64,000 bases of DNA from Datisca glomerata. Taxonomy: Eukaryota > Streptophyta > Magnoliopsida > Cucurbitales > Datiscaceae. Location of the stretch: the NCBI GenBank assembly GCA_003255025.1, contig QANY01000011.1:397667-461666 (forward strand), written 5' to 3'. Positions 33,672 through 44,667 of this stretch are shown here, in pieces. A model generated the notes under the pieces. That model was not told the DNA's origin. It searched no databases and worked only from the letters and a program-made list of their open reading frames with translations. The translations under genes and the position numbers were made by a program. The stretch's first letter is position 1, and every line of letters starts with the position of its first letter.

Positions 33672-34322
33672 GACTACTTGAAGGGTTCAAGTAGTATTTT
33701 TTGACTGCTTGAACACTTCAAGTAGACACATGCTCTATGTATAAATCATTGCATAAATTAACATGACTGCATGAAGGTTCAAGTAGTCATAAAATCCTAC
33801 TTGAACCCTTCAAGTAGTTACCTGCTCTCTATATAAATCAACGACAACAAATAATTTGACTACTTGAAGGGTTCAAATAATATTTTTAACTACTTGAACC
33901 CTTCAAGTAGTCACATGCTCTTTGAATAAATCACTACATGAAACAAAGTGACTACTTGAATGATTCAAGTAGTATTTTTGACTACTTGAACCTTTCAAGT
34001 AGTCATTTTTGTCTCGAACAGTGATTTATCTGGAGAGCATGTGACTACTTGAACGGTTTAAGTAGTAACAAATGACTACTTGAGGGGTTCAAGTAATAAT
34101 TTTTTACTACTTGAACCCTTCAAGTAGTTATTTACTCCTAAAATTTATTATCCAATAACCTCGTCACTACTTGAAGGGCTCAAGTGTTCTTCAAAGAGTA
34201 AGTTTTTACTATTGAACCCTTGAAATAGTTATTTTTTCTCCTAAATTTTATTGTCCAGTAAGCTAGTCACTACTTGAAGGGCTCAAGTAGTAAGTTTTTG
34301 CTACTTGAACCCTTCAAGTAGT
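33672..34322. repeat. Array of about 15 short palindromes inside the Mutator-like element
   Basis: The core is a palindrome with 10-bp arms ACTACTTGAA and TTCAAGTAGT around a three-base loop that is GGG or its complement CCC. About fifteen variants occur, near 33673, 33703, 33765, 33798, 33861, 33889, 33951, 33980, 34042, 34072, 34107, 34166, 34208, 34268 and 34300. GGG-loop and CCC-loop copies mostly alternate, forming a higher-order unit of about 90-100 bp repeated about seven times. The longer spacer carries ATGCTCT...TAAATCA. Each copy can fold as a hairpin and neighbouring copies can pair with each other. There is no coding frame. Confidence 0.9.
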
Positions 34323-34553
34323 TTGTTTTTTCTCCTGAAATTATAATTACTTAATAACTTACATTAAAGATATTTCTTAAAGTTTTATACATAAGTATAG
34401 TAGCTCAATCTCATACAAACGAACACTATATGATGAATATTAACATAGTCGCATAGTAGGTGAAATTACAAACCATACATTTATATTCTCTTACATAACC
34501 AACATCAGCGTAATAACAATCCACAAAAAATATATAACTATCCACATGTTCTT

Positions 34554-34986
34554 TAATTTATTGCGATGCATTTCATTTGTTCTTCAACTAGCTTCAGGTT
34601 TTTGTTAAGACTTTCGTTTTCTTCCTTGATTAGCTTCATTTTCTTATAAGCAGTTCATTTTCTTGCTCCGATAACTTTAAATTTTCACTAAGTAATAATT
34701 TCATATTTAAACTCGGGTTCACACCATGCAAAGAACCTACAACCATCATCAGTTTCATGCTCAATAGAAAATAAAAAATGAATTCAACATAAATGGTAAA
34801 AAGAGATATTAGAATAGAATAAAATATCACCGAATATCTTGAGTATGCATAAAACTTTCTCCCAAGGTTCATATTAATTCTTGATGTCTTAATCTGAGCA
34901 GTAACCCTATAATAACACAATGGTCTAACATGATAAGGAATAGGTTGGCTGGAAGCACTTGATCTAGATTAGCTTCTACGAGATAT
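34554..34986 (-). pseudogene. GRF-type zinc-finger gene relic, copy 3 (cargo of the Mutator-like element)
   Basis: On the minus strand the frame opens at ISRRS (ATA in place of ATG, 34986), with a stop and a Ser-rich start SRSSASSQPI. It continues with the first half of a GRF finger, CYYRVTAQIKTSR then NLGRKFYAYSRY. An intron (GTGATATTT donor, TTGTAG acceptor) leads to GCRFFAWCEPEF, the canonical end of the finger. A charged coiled stretch follows: SENLKLSEQENELLI, a stop, MKLIKEENESLN and KLVEEQMKCIAIN. This is the best-preserved finger of the three copies, but the lost start, two stops and the Cys-to-Tyr change at the second ligand position suggest a pseudogene. Confidence 0.7.
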
Positions 34987-35998
34987 TTTGAGGATTACAG
35001 TCCTTCAAGCTTCTTGCTTCACACGATTTTATGCCTTCCTACGAGAATTTAAACACAATTTAAACAAGAATTTATACCCATTTTCTGAATTTTGAACACG
35101 TTTTAGCCTTCACCTTATTGATGTGTTTCATTCACTAAGAATGCAAACACGATTCGGCCTTCACCCAATTGATTCAAAATTATTTACAGTAAAAATTAGA
35201 ATCAATCAAACCGATCAATTCCATAGATCAGTACTTTAACGTTGAAATCAAATTATATGTCAAAATTATGTAGAACTGAACGACCGAACCTTATTTGACT
35301 TTTTATATCCACTTATGTTATGTGTAGTGTGTGTTTATGAATTTAGCAAGGCAAGATAGTAATTCTAAAAGATGAAAGGAAGAAAATATCCACTCTGCAA
35401 GGATACGAGCTTTGTTATGAGTACCAATGCCAACAACAATAAGTTTAACACTAGATGAATCAAATCTTTCTTTCACTTTTTTCAAAGCAGAAGCTAGTTC
35501 CTAGGAATGGATCTATACGAACTACTTCGAGGAACATAATACCTGAGAGAAAAATGAAGAATCAAAGCTTACCTTCAAGAAAAATCGATCAAGCATGGAG
35601 GAAACGAAGCTTACCTTCGTTGCTTCGTTGAATAGGAGAAACATGGAGGAAACAAACCTTCTTTGCTTCGCTGAACATGAAAGTATGGAGGAAATGAACT
35701 GGAAAGTATGGAGGAAAGGATGAGGGAAAGAAGAAGAGTGAGTGAATGTGTATTGATCTGATCTTTGCATGAGAAAAAAGGAAAGAAATGATGAGGAAAA
35801 ATAGAGTTAATTTTTTTTTTATGTTGATTGTGGTGGGCCAAGAGTGTAAAATTATGAATTTTGTGAAATATGTATAAAATTCCTTAGAGAATGTGGAAAT
35901 AGTATAGTATTCCAAATAACCCTTTTAATTATTACGAGTCATTAATGTTTAAGGGTATAAATGGTCAATCGTCTAAGTTAAATTTAACCATTATTAAT

Positions 35999-37102
35999 TA
36001 GAGGTGTAATCGATTTGGTTCGGTGCAGTTTAAATGGATTTAATGAACCGAACTGCAACTGCATTTTTTCAACAATGAAAATCAAACCGAACCGTGAAAT
36101 GTATATAAACCGCGCCGAACCGAACCCTAAAAACATACTAAAACCGCACCGAACCGTTGAGTTCCTTTTGCTAAATCTTAATCAGCTTCTGTACTTCACA
36201 ACCATATCTTCATGAATCTCGACACCAACATGCTGTTAGAAGGGAGGGGGTAGTGGAGGATGTTTTGCGACGAAAATGGAAAAATCTGATGGTTCAACCT
36301 GCAAGGGTAGAGATTCTATGCCAACTCTCTCATCTCAATCTGCTAGTTCGTCAGGGTTTGAACCCTTGGCTTTGGGTATGGGTGATACCTGGAATTCATC
36401 CAATGGTAGACAAGCAAGACAATCCCAAGTGCAAGAAATTCTCCAGCTCTTCCAGATAAAAATATAATACAAAAAACTCCAAATTTACCAGATCTTAAAA
36501 CATAATACAAAATTTCCAAATCTAGGAGAAATGGACACAAATTGAACCTTTGTTCCGCGTGGGTGTGAGCTACAACAATGATGGATTCCAGAGGAGGTGC
36601 AGGCCTTCATTGTGAAAGAAAACATCGATGACCGAGAGATGTACAAATGAAGTTCATCGATGATGGAGTTCGAACGGAGATCTATTGAGTAATGGAGTTC
36701 GTTGACAATGTAGTTGGACTCGACGATGGAGATCAACTTGATGATGGAGTTCAGTTCAGGGACCACTAAAACAGAGAGAGAGACAATGGAGTTCAACTAG
36801 GGGAATGGTTAAGAAGATTACAGGGGAGGAGGTGAATCCTTCATTTTTACAAAGAGGGAGGGATGGAGGTTGAGGCTGCGTGAAGTGAAGGGGGAAATAT
36901 TAGGGAAAATGGGCTATATATATAAGTGAGGTTCGGTTCGGTTTGTTTTTTCATAAAAACCGAACACCGAATTGAACCGTTCTACTCTTCTAATTCTGAA
37001 ACCGAACCGAACCGTCCGAAGTGACAAAACCACCCAAACCGATGCGGTTCAGTCTAGTTCAGTCGGTTTTTACGGTTTAGTCGGCTTTCCTTACACCCCC
37101 TA
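35999..37102. mobile_element. hAT element with perfect 8-bp target duplication
   Basis: The element begins TAGAGGTGTAATCG and ends CTTACACCCCCTA. The inverted termini TAGAGGTGTAA / TAGGGGGTGTAA are flanked by identical TTATTAAT at 35991-35998 and 37103-37110. Subterminal regions on both sides are full of the hexamer AACCGA/TCGGTT (for example 36030-36160 and 36930-37085), as expected for hAT transposase-binding words. The 1.1-kb length is too short for a complete hAT transposase. Confidence 0.9.
36250..36470 (+). pseudogene. Short coding remnant inside the hAT element
   Basis: Two overlapping frames are open here. The one from 36276 reads MEKSDGSTCKGRDSMP then a Ser-rich stretch SSQSASSSGFEPL. 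A Ser-rich, polar start is common at the amino terminus of hAT transposases, which would fit the position just inside the element end. No BED finger or dimerisation domain follows, so the identification is tentative. Confidence 0.3.
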
Positions 37103-37110
37103 TTATTAAT

Positions 37111-38955
37111 TACTAGGTTTCATGATTGCCTATAAATACACATAAATTTCATTCTTAGAAACTACTTTCGACACATCATTCTCCTAAAACCTAATTCTGG
37201 CACATTATTAGTTAGCTATACTTATCATGTATTTTTCAGAATAAATTTTCTTGACAAAAATGATTAATTGTTTGATAGACGGCATTATATACAAGGACAG
37301 TATGGATAGGTAATCACAATGTCCTTTTTGTCTATACAAGTCAGATATAAATAAGATGAGTTGCTACTTTATATCACAAATTTACTTTTGTAATTTACTT
37401 TTTGCTAACTGATCTTGTTCGTGGATTCTTACAAACAACGGCTAAGATACTACAACATCGAGATCAGATGCAGTATTATCTTTCAGGACTGGAGTCTATT
37501 CATTCAATCATAGCCATTTGAGGCCCTATGCCCAACCTCCAACGTAGCCAGTTGATCGGTGCAATTATTTAAAATAAGCTCGTATTTACTCCTCGGGTAG
37601 TGCTAATGTACTTTTTTTGTCAAATAGTGCTAATGTATTTACTCCTCGACTATTGGAACGATCTAACATTCCAATCTTACCCATAAATAGGCTCATAACG
37701 GTTGTGTTCGTTCATCCATTTAATTCATTCTAATGATTACTATCTCTTTAAATTTCCTCTATTTTCAATAGTCGCCTTCTGATATGTAATATGATGCCTT
37801 GTAGATTTCTAAAAAATATTTCCCCAAATATTCATTGTATCTTTTTTAACAATTTGTCTTCTTCTTGTATCTGAGTATAGTTGGGCAGTCTTGTAGAGAA
37901 AAAAAATTCACGATTTTTGAGAATTGATTATGAGTTCCCTACATCATAATATGAAAATATGGAGAATAATTAAGACAGAGAATGAAAGAATAACAACACC
38001 ATAATTTACGTGGAAAACCTTTAAAGGAAAGAAAAATCATGGGGAGATTTCGATCGTATTTTAGTATGGAGAAATGGTTTACAAGGCTAATGCAAGCTGC
38101 ATAATCAGATTGTTTCTCATGGGTGTTGAGGGTTGTTCTGTTCCCTGATGGAGTTACATCTTGCCTTTATTTATGGGCCTTCAATCGATTACATAAAATC
38201 TGATACAACTTATCTAATTCTATCTGAAAATAGGATCAATAGAATATTTCATGAGATCTAGCTTATCAGCATTAACAACTTAGTAAATCTTGACCGTCTG
38301 AGCAATCTAATGGTCTTGATTAGATTTTCTTTGGACTACCACATCGGTAATCCATGTACTTTTGTCTTATTGGTCTATTCTTCATAACCGGCTAGTTGAT
38401 CCTACAGTTCTCGTATCTTCTCCTCGATGGAGTCTTCGGTCTAGATCTTGTCATATGTCATGTGAAATTTTTCCTGTACAAATTACTTATCAGTATTAAC
38501 AAATTTTTGAGTTTGAATCATTTGGCGCAGTGTGACAAATCTGATGGTTGCTACTAGCTTTGCCACAGTGATGATTCCCTCAATTGGCTTCTCTTGCTTT
38601 CGTGACTCCCTATGTGACTTTTATACTTCAACTACCTTGGTTAGGCGAGTAGCTCCAGATAAGCTTCTTCAAATCTGCCAACATGGCAAATTCAACTATT
38701 CCCATAATGCTTCCGTGGCATTTGCTTTTATTATTTTTCTTTTCCGCTGATGTGGCTGAACATCAAGAATTATTCCTGTTCATTTTTTACCATTACACTT
38801 GATGACGTCTCTTTTCATTCATGTATAATGATTTGATTTCTCGATCTTCAATGCTAGATTCATTGGGACCTCATTGAGGTCCATATGTAATACTTCTCTG
38901 ACTTGAAGTGAAGTAATAATCTTTAGATAAGAATTTGTACTCTGAAGTTCTTTCC
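37111..38955. other. Non-coding DNA with LTR-like fragments
   Basis: A promoter-like GCCTATAAATACAC lies at 37130. The phrase ATTTACGTGGAAAACC at 38004 is common in plant copia LTRs. A TTATCAGTATTAACA at 38487 could be an LTR end, and it is followed by TCATTTGGCGCAG, which faintly resembles a gypsy primer site. None of these could be paired with a second LTR or coding region. An open frame at 38532-38750 has no family resemblance. Confidence 0.35.
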
Positions 38956-39297
38956 TTAATTCTGAAGTTCTAACTTTTTCTTTTCTAAAATGCAAAAGCT
39001 CTTGGCGTTCGGGTTTGAACATTCTAGTATGAGTTCAGCTCCTAAAACTTTCACGTCATAAACTTCAGAGCTTTCTGGTCTGAGCTCTACTCTACCTTCT
39101 GGTTTGGGCTTAGATCTACCTTCTGGTATGGGTTCATCTCTTGAAGCTATTACTTTTGAGCTTTCTGAACTGAGCTCACCTTTGCCTTCTAATCTAGGCT
39201 CAGCTCTTGAAACTGTTATGGATTTCTCAGCTTTTTGTTTTCCTTTTTTTTTTGAGTTATCGTTGTCAGTGGTGGTTTCTCCATTTATATCTGCCAT
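38956..39297 (-). CDS. Unassigned charged open frame with short internal repeats
   Basis: A 113-codon minus-strand frame begins MADINGETTTDNDNSKKKG, is rich in Lys, Glu and Ser, and carries three degenerate repeats of the form (S/R)xEPxxEGK/R ... PESSEV. A second frame (39022-38819) continues with LRKELQSTNSYLKIITSLQ. No stop-free continuation or known domain is visible. It directly abuts the left edge of a copia LTR, so it may be retroelement or host debris cut by that insertion. Confidence 0.3.
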   Translation of the reverse strand: MADINGETTTDNDNSKKKGKQKAEKSITVSRAEPRLEGKGELSSESSKVIASRDEPIPEGRSKPKPEGRVELRPESSEVYDVKVLGAELILECSNPNAKSFCILEKKKLELQN

Positions 39298-39342
39298 TAC
39301 ATTTTTCTGTTCCCGTTCACAAATACTTTCCCATTCACAAAT

Positions 39343-40922
39343 ACTTCAAACTAAGACCCAATCTTAGGATTTAGAAGTATATCTCAATCAGATGTTGAAC
39401 GTGAATTGAGTGTGGGCTCTCCGGGAGAAGAAAAATCAGATTTTTTCTTCTCCTCTGTGTATTCCGACGGCAACAAGGGGGAGGAAGAGAAATTGTGTTA
39501 AGGTTAGGGATGCAACACTATTGTCATGCCTTATATAATAATTACAGAATTTACACATTTACCCCTGCATGTTAAATTATCAAAAATTCATCCCCTAATA
39601 TTTGCTATTGCCGAAAATTGTATATCTCCCAAGAGTCAATGTTGTGCCAAATTCATCAATCCAAATTGATAAATTAAACTGATCTCCATAAATTAATTAA
39701 TTTATTTCTTTTATTTACTAACTATCCACTAATTAGAAAATAACCAATTAATTAATTTAAACATTAATTATTTGCTCTTCACTAATTAAATGACAACACC
39801 AATCACATAGGAGGTCAGGAAATATACATTGGTCCAAAAACACATTTTTGGTTCAACTAATGTTGTTTTTCATTCCTAACATTTTGAGCTACTCCTGAGA
39901 CCGAATGGACTCATATGAATAAGGTTATAGGGTTCAAATACACGGCGAATTTAACTCCATAAATTCTCGACCTATTTAATCCTGACATCGTACGACTCCA
40001 TTATAGGTCTGATGCCGAATCAACTCTCGATTCACGTGCGTTACATTTTTTTGGTGCAAATAAACTCTTTAATTTCATGGTCCACCAAATATTTGAACAC
40101 ATTACTCTTCGTGAATATCACTAACAAGAGCAAGATATAAAATTACTATTTTACCACTCTAGTTATTATTTGTTTAACTCCTTCATTGATTATGAATAAG
40201 AATGACATAACATTGAATTGTCTCGTACAGTTCACCATGCCTTATTAAATTATTTATTTCATCGAATATTTGGCCAATTTAATTTACTCACATACATATC
40301 AATAAAGCATAATATGAAATTATTGCATTAACGATCTCGCCATGAATTGCAATATTTGTAAATCGTGTAATTTCAATATAGTAATAGCTGAGGTATTATC
40401 CGGCAATTCGAACTCAGTCCTTTGGCATATCAAAGATTGTAACTAACTAAGTCAAATTTCGTATTCACCTTAGCATTAAGGTAATTATGAAAATACTCTT
40501 ATAGTTGTAACAATTAGATTTATAGCTAGATAAACAGTGTTGCTCTAAACTAATTGGTTACTGATCTATTCAACATGTTCCACAACATGTCTAGGCCAAC
40601 CGTCAGAGTCTCCACTCCCATCCCCAAGATCGGAATCCTTTGGCTCAACCTAACAGTTGTAATCAGACTCGATTGCCTAGTCGATCTTAAGACTGTGAAT
40701 AACATTCTGAACTATTTCAAAAGAGTTTGTCTAGAAGAATCGTCTGTCTTTACTCTTCTTATGTTGATAATAGTTTCAGGACTTGGGTAAATTATAAACA
40801 CACTTTAATTAATAGATATAATTTTCATTCATTCATTAAATTCAGTAATATAAAATGTCAGAGAAATAACTAAATAATGATAAATAGTTAATACACCCTA
40901 CGTTATTGACATGATTCTAATA
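39343..40922 (-). repeat. Copia element A: 3' LTR (truncated at its outer end)
   Basis: Homologous throughout to 45515-48351 (less the insertion) and to the LTR at 51047-53518. Shared blocks include ATATCTCAATC.GATGTTGA, TTATATAATAATTA, CCCCTAATATTTGCTATTGCC, ATTGATAAATTAAA, CAGTTCACCATG and CATGTTCCACAACATGTCTAGG. The right edge GATTCTAATA is the inverse of an LTR start TATTAGAATC (normally TG...), and is followed by the purine tract of the element read on the minus strand. About 270 bp of the LTR's other end is missing or replaced at 39343. Confidence 0.85.
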
Positions 40923-41362
40923 ATCTTCCACTTGGACTAAAGTAGGCGTGTACAATCTCGTATCTCTATTCCCTTTAAATGACCATCAAATACTTTACAG
41001 CTTAAAGTCTTCATGGATGGATCTGCCAGGTTGTTGACCGTCAATATTTATGTTACTATAATATCTTCATACTGAACAACCTCTCTAATCAGGTGATACT
41101 TACGCTCTATGTGTTTGGATATTTTGTAACTCCTTTGTTCCTTTGAATCGCTACAGCCCCGCTGTTATCATAATAAAGTGTTATGGGCTTGTCAGCTTCT
41201 GGAACAACTTTCAGAGTCTTCAAGAAATTTCTAAGCTATACAGTTTCACAAGCTGCCACATACTCTGCTTTCATGGTAGAATCAGCAATGTAAGATTGCT
41301 TGATACTTCTCCATACAACTGCTCCACCGTTCAGGATGAACACTGGTTATGAAGTGGACCTC

Positions 41363-41981
41363 CTAGAATCCTTGTCTGCTTGGAAAGCAGAACCAGTATT
41401 CCCCCGTCATATTTAGGTCAGGACCTGAATACACAAGCATGTAGCTTCTTTTTCTCCTAAGATACTTAAGGATATGCTTGACGGCATTCCAAAGCTTGAG
41501 TACAGGATTAGATTCGAAATGACTCACCACGCCTACCGCGTTGCAAATGTCTAGCCTAGTGCAAAGCATTGCATACATGAAACTTCCTACGACTGAGGTA
41601 TATGAAATATTTCTCATGTCTTACTCTTCTTGAGGAGTCTTGGGATATTGCTCCTCAGAGAGGTTGACTCCATGCCTAAAAGGAAGATATCCATTCTTGA
41701 AGTTTTGCATATTGAGCGATCTATCCCTTCTTGGAGTCTCATGCATCGCATACATGAGACTTCCTATAATTAGATTGGAAATGATTCACAATGCCCACCG
41801 CATAGTAAATGTCTAGCCTAGTGCAAAGCATCGTATATATGATACTTCCTACGACTGAGGCATAGGAAATCTTTCTCATGTCTTCCTCTTCTTGAGGTGT
41901 CTTGGGAGATTGCTCTTCGAAGAGGTTGACTCCAAAACTCCAACAAGATATCTCTTGTTGGAGTTTTGGATACTGAAGCAA
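41363..41981 (-). pseudogene. Copia A reverse transcriptase end / RNase H start, with internal duplication
   Basis: Minus-strand frame 41617-41363 reads RNISYTSVVGSFMYAMLCTR, then LDICNAVGVVSHF and NAVKHILKYLRRKRSYMLVY, the conserved block joining copia reverse transcriptase and RNase H. Frame 41981-41739 repeats the preceding part (SPKTPQEEEDMRKISYASVV, then YTMLCTRLDIYYAVG). The segment of roughly 240 bp is therefore tandemly duplicated, and the second copy is cut off by other sequence. Frameshifts on both sides confirm decay. Confidence 0.8.
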
Positions 41982-41999
41982 TATATCACCTTATCAATA

Positions 42000-42900
42000 T
42001 AAGATACTTAAAACAGTGCCAGTTGTCTATTCTTTCGATCCTGAAAGATCTAAATACCTAGGACAAATGCAGCTTCTCCAAGATCTTTTATATTAAATTG
42101 TTTTTGTAAGCTAAATCTTGACATCAGATATTTTTCCTACATCAGTCACAATAAGCACAATATCATCCATGTAAAAAACTAGAAAACCCATATTCCCTTC
42201 GTATATCATCTTATACACACAGGAGTTTGTCCACTAACTGCTCAAAACTAAAGTTCTTGATAGTTTCATTGAATATGATATTCCACAATCGAGACACTTA
42301 CTTAAGTCCATAAATGGACTTCAGCAGTTCACAAATCTTGCCCTCATGGACTTTCTCCATGAACCCGTGTAGTTTAGCCATTTAAATGCATTCTTCCAGA
42401 TTTCCATTCAGCAAAGTAGTCTTGACATTCATCTGCCAGATTTCATAACGAGGGTAGCAGCACTGGACATGAGAATTCAAATGAATTTAAGGGTGGCCAC
42501 CGACGAGAATGTATCCTCATAGTCAATACCTTTATTTAGGGTATATCTCTTGGCTACTAGCCTAGCTTTGGATGTCTCCACATTCTCATCCGGTCCTCTC
42601 TTTTTCTTATAAATCCATTTACACCGTACGGGGTTTACCCTTTCAGGAGGATCTAAAAGTTTCCAGACTTCGTCCAGTACATCGATTGTATCTCAACGTT
42701 CATGACTTCTTACCATAAATTTACTTCAGGACCATCCATGGCCTGTGAGTAGGATACAGGTTCATCATGATATTTATCTGAGAATGTTGTTGAGGCATCT
42801 CCATAAAACATGTACTTGTCAGGTTGTCTTTCAACCCTCCCACTACGTCGAGGCTTCATAGGCTCTGGCTTCTGCTATGGTTCTTCCATTATTGAATTAG
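42000..42900 (-). pseudogene. Copia A reverse transcriptase region, degraded
   Basis: No long frame survives, but the minus strand translates in pieces to LLKSIYGLK, WN, FEQLVD and, near 42540-42660, the PPERVNPVRCKWIYKKKR-like entry to the polymerase domain. It sits between the integrase blocks (43.2 kb) and the RNase H blocks (41.4-42.0 kb) as expected. Element C has a clearer version of the same region at 54.1-54.9 kb. Confidence 0.65.
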
Positions 42901-43180
42901 AAACAACTCCTTATTGGGGAGTCAGTGTCCTCCCAATCAATAATTCCTCTAGCACAAAAGTGTTTCTCGACTTCATACTTCTTAGATAGTCTTATTCATT
43001 CGTGCTAATGAATGTTTTCTTGTTAGTCAGACTATAAAAGACACACCCCTTCATTCTTTTGGGATATCCTACAAACATGCATAATTCTGATCGACTAGCC
43101 AACTTACCTATCTTTGGTTGCATAATATGTGTTGGGCATCCCCATATTTTAAGGCGGTTTGTGGATGAGTTTTGTCCATT

Positions 43181-43426
43181 TCATCTTTCATATGGCATAC
43201 CATGAACCGTCTTTGATGGAACTTGGTTCACAATGTATGTTGTTGTTTTCAAGGCATATACCCAGAATGAATCTAGGAGGGATGAGTAACTCATCATAGA
43301 TCTAACCATATCTAACAGAGTTCGATTCCTTCTCTCTGACACACCATCCTTAACTGGAGTGCATGGTGCTGTTTGCTGAGAAAGAATACATTCTTCCTTA
43401 AGAAAATCTTCGAACTCTCCTAGCAA
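43181..43426 (-). pseudogene. Copia A integrase core fragment
   Basis: An 81-codon minus-strand frame reads FEDFLKEECILSQQTAPCTP, then VSERRNRTLLDMVRSMMSYS and FWVYALKTTTYIVNQVPSK, the catalytic-core half of a copia integrase including the E-R-x-N-R-T-L-L-D-M-V-R-S-M-M block. The aligned glutamate of the DDE triad falls in SERRNRT. The fragment then runs into a stop. Upstream and downstream parts are in other frames. Confidence 0.85.
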
Positions 43427-44109
43427 GTATTCTCCACCACGATCAGATCACAGCGTTTAGATTTGTTTCTCTAATTACTTTTCGACCATAACTTTGTACT
43501 CTTTGAACTTTTCAAAAGTTTCAAACCTTGAGTGCATTAGATAAACATGTCCAAAACGTGAGTAGTCATTAGTGAATGTTACAAATTTTTCATAACCTCC
43601 TCTTGTTTATACATTTAATGTCCCACATACATCACTATTTACGAGTTCGAGGTATTGAATGGCTCTTTCACCATTCGTTGAAAAGGGTCTCTTAGTCATT
43701 TTACCTTTTATATAGGATTCACAGGTGGTAGTGATCTCACACTTAAAGTTTGTAATGGATGATCTCTTGCAAGTCTTTTAATCTTGTCCAGGCTTATGTG
43801 GCCAAGACGTAAGTTCCACAAATATGTTAGATCAGTTGAGTCAGACTTCTACATTTTACTATCCCTTTGTAAATCGATATTTACTTCAGTGTCACATATA
43901 ACTGAAACTATTATATTTACATAAACAGTTTATTTATCAAACGTACAGTAGTAATTAAGCAATCATTTATAAGAATACCAATATATTTATCAATGAAATT
44001 CAAACTGAATCCTTACTCAATGAAACTTGATACTAAAATAAGGTTCTTTCCAAAAACTGGGATATAATAAACATTACTTAAAACCATAACACTAATATCG
44101 AATGACAAT

Positions 44110-44316
44110 TTAATAGTTCCAACATGTACGACCGATACTAGTGCTCCATTTCCCCCAACGAAAGTTGTACTCAACCTCGTCAAGCCTTCTGATTTCCTTG
44201 AATCCCTGCAGGGAACAACATATATGATTAGTGGTTGTAGAGTCTACAATCCACGAAAATGGAGAGTCACCCATATAACAGGCCTCATTAACAAATACTA
44301 TACCTTTAGATCTCAA
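44110..44316 (-). pseudogene. Copia A protease fragment
   Basis: The minus-strand frame contains SWIVDSTTTNHICCSLQGF, matching the copia aspartic protease active-site block W-x-x-D-S-G-A-T-N-H. The Gly after Asp-Ser is Thr here, which would be expected to inactivate the enzyme. The frame is lost soon after, at the end of the fragment. Confidence 0.85.
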
Positions 44317-44346
44317 CTCTTTCAGATAGTAGATACTATTGCATTT

Positions 44347-44547
44347 TCAATAGTGAGCGGCTCCACAATGATGACACTTGTATTTTGACTTGTCCACTTT
44401 TACCGTGCCCTTGCCTTTCGTAGCTTTCGAGTTCTGCTTCTTAGCCTTCTTCAGACCTCTCTTGTGTTTCTTTTTGGCGCTAGAGGTGGAAGGCTTATTT
44501 TTAGTAAAGTGTTCCTCTCCAATCTTCCTCTTGCCCTTTAGAAACAA
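44347..44547 (-). pseudogene. Copia A gag zinc-knuckle region
   Basis: A lysine-rich minus-strand frame ends KSKYKCHHCGAAHY, the start of a CCHC zinc knuckle (C-x2-C-x4-H). The final cysteine is lost to a stop after HY. Position between gag and protease is as expected. Confidence 0.8.
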
Positions 44548-44667
44548 GATCTCAGCAGTTTGTAGTACCCTTCATCAGCTCAGGAAGTGAGTACCTCAAC
44601 ATATTCATCGAATAATTAAGTTTGAAGTTCTCAAAAGTGTCAGGCAGAGTCTCAAGGATCATACAAC

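Larger units (their letters stand above)
32971..35922. mobile_element. Mutator-like element (2.95 kb) with long terminal inverted repeats
   Basis: The left end GGGTTATTTGTAATATTATAC (in parts) at 32971 and the inverted right end ending at 35922 are arms of roughly 250 bp (32971-33223 and about 35660-35922). They share TTTCCACATTCTCTAA.GAATT, CCACCACAATCAACAT and the run from CTCTATTTTT to CTCACTCTTCTTCTTT. The flanks TTTTAAATA (32962-32970) and TTTTAATTA (35923-35931) form a 9-bp duplication with one mismatch, the hallmark of Mutator-like elements. Cargo is a GRF zinc-finger gene relic on the minus strand and an array of short palindromes. No MuDR-type transposase was seen, so the element is non-autonomous. 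Confidence 0.85.

Noticed and set aside
33672..34322. Palindromic repeats with spacers resembling a CRISPR array
   Set aside because: The window is plant DNA, the spacers are themselves semi-conserved and repeated, there are no cas genes, and the array lies inside a Mutator-like element.
35522..35915. Three overlapping minus-strand frames
   Set aside because: They lie in the right inverted repeat of the Mutator-like element, and the matching left arm (32.97-33.2 kb) gives a similar open frame only by sequence symmetry.
38487..38530. Gypsy LTR end with primer site (TTATCAGTATTAACA then TTTGGCGCAG)
   Set aside because: Only seven or eight bases of a primer site are present, with a gap of about 25 bases, and no second LTR or coding region was found.
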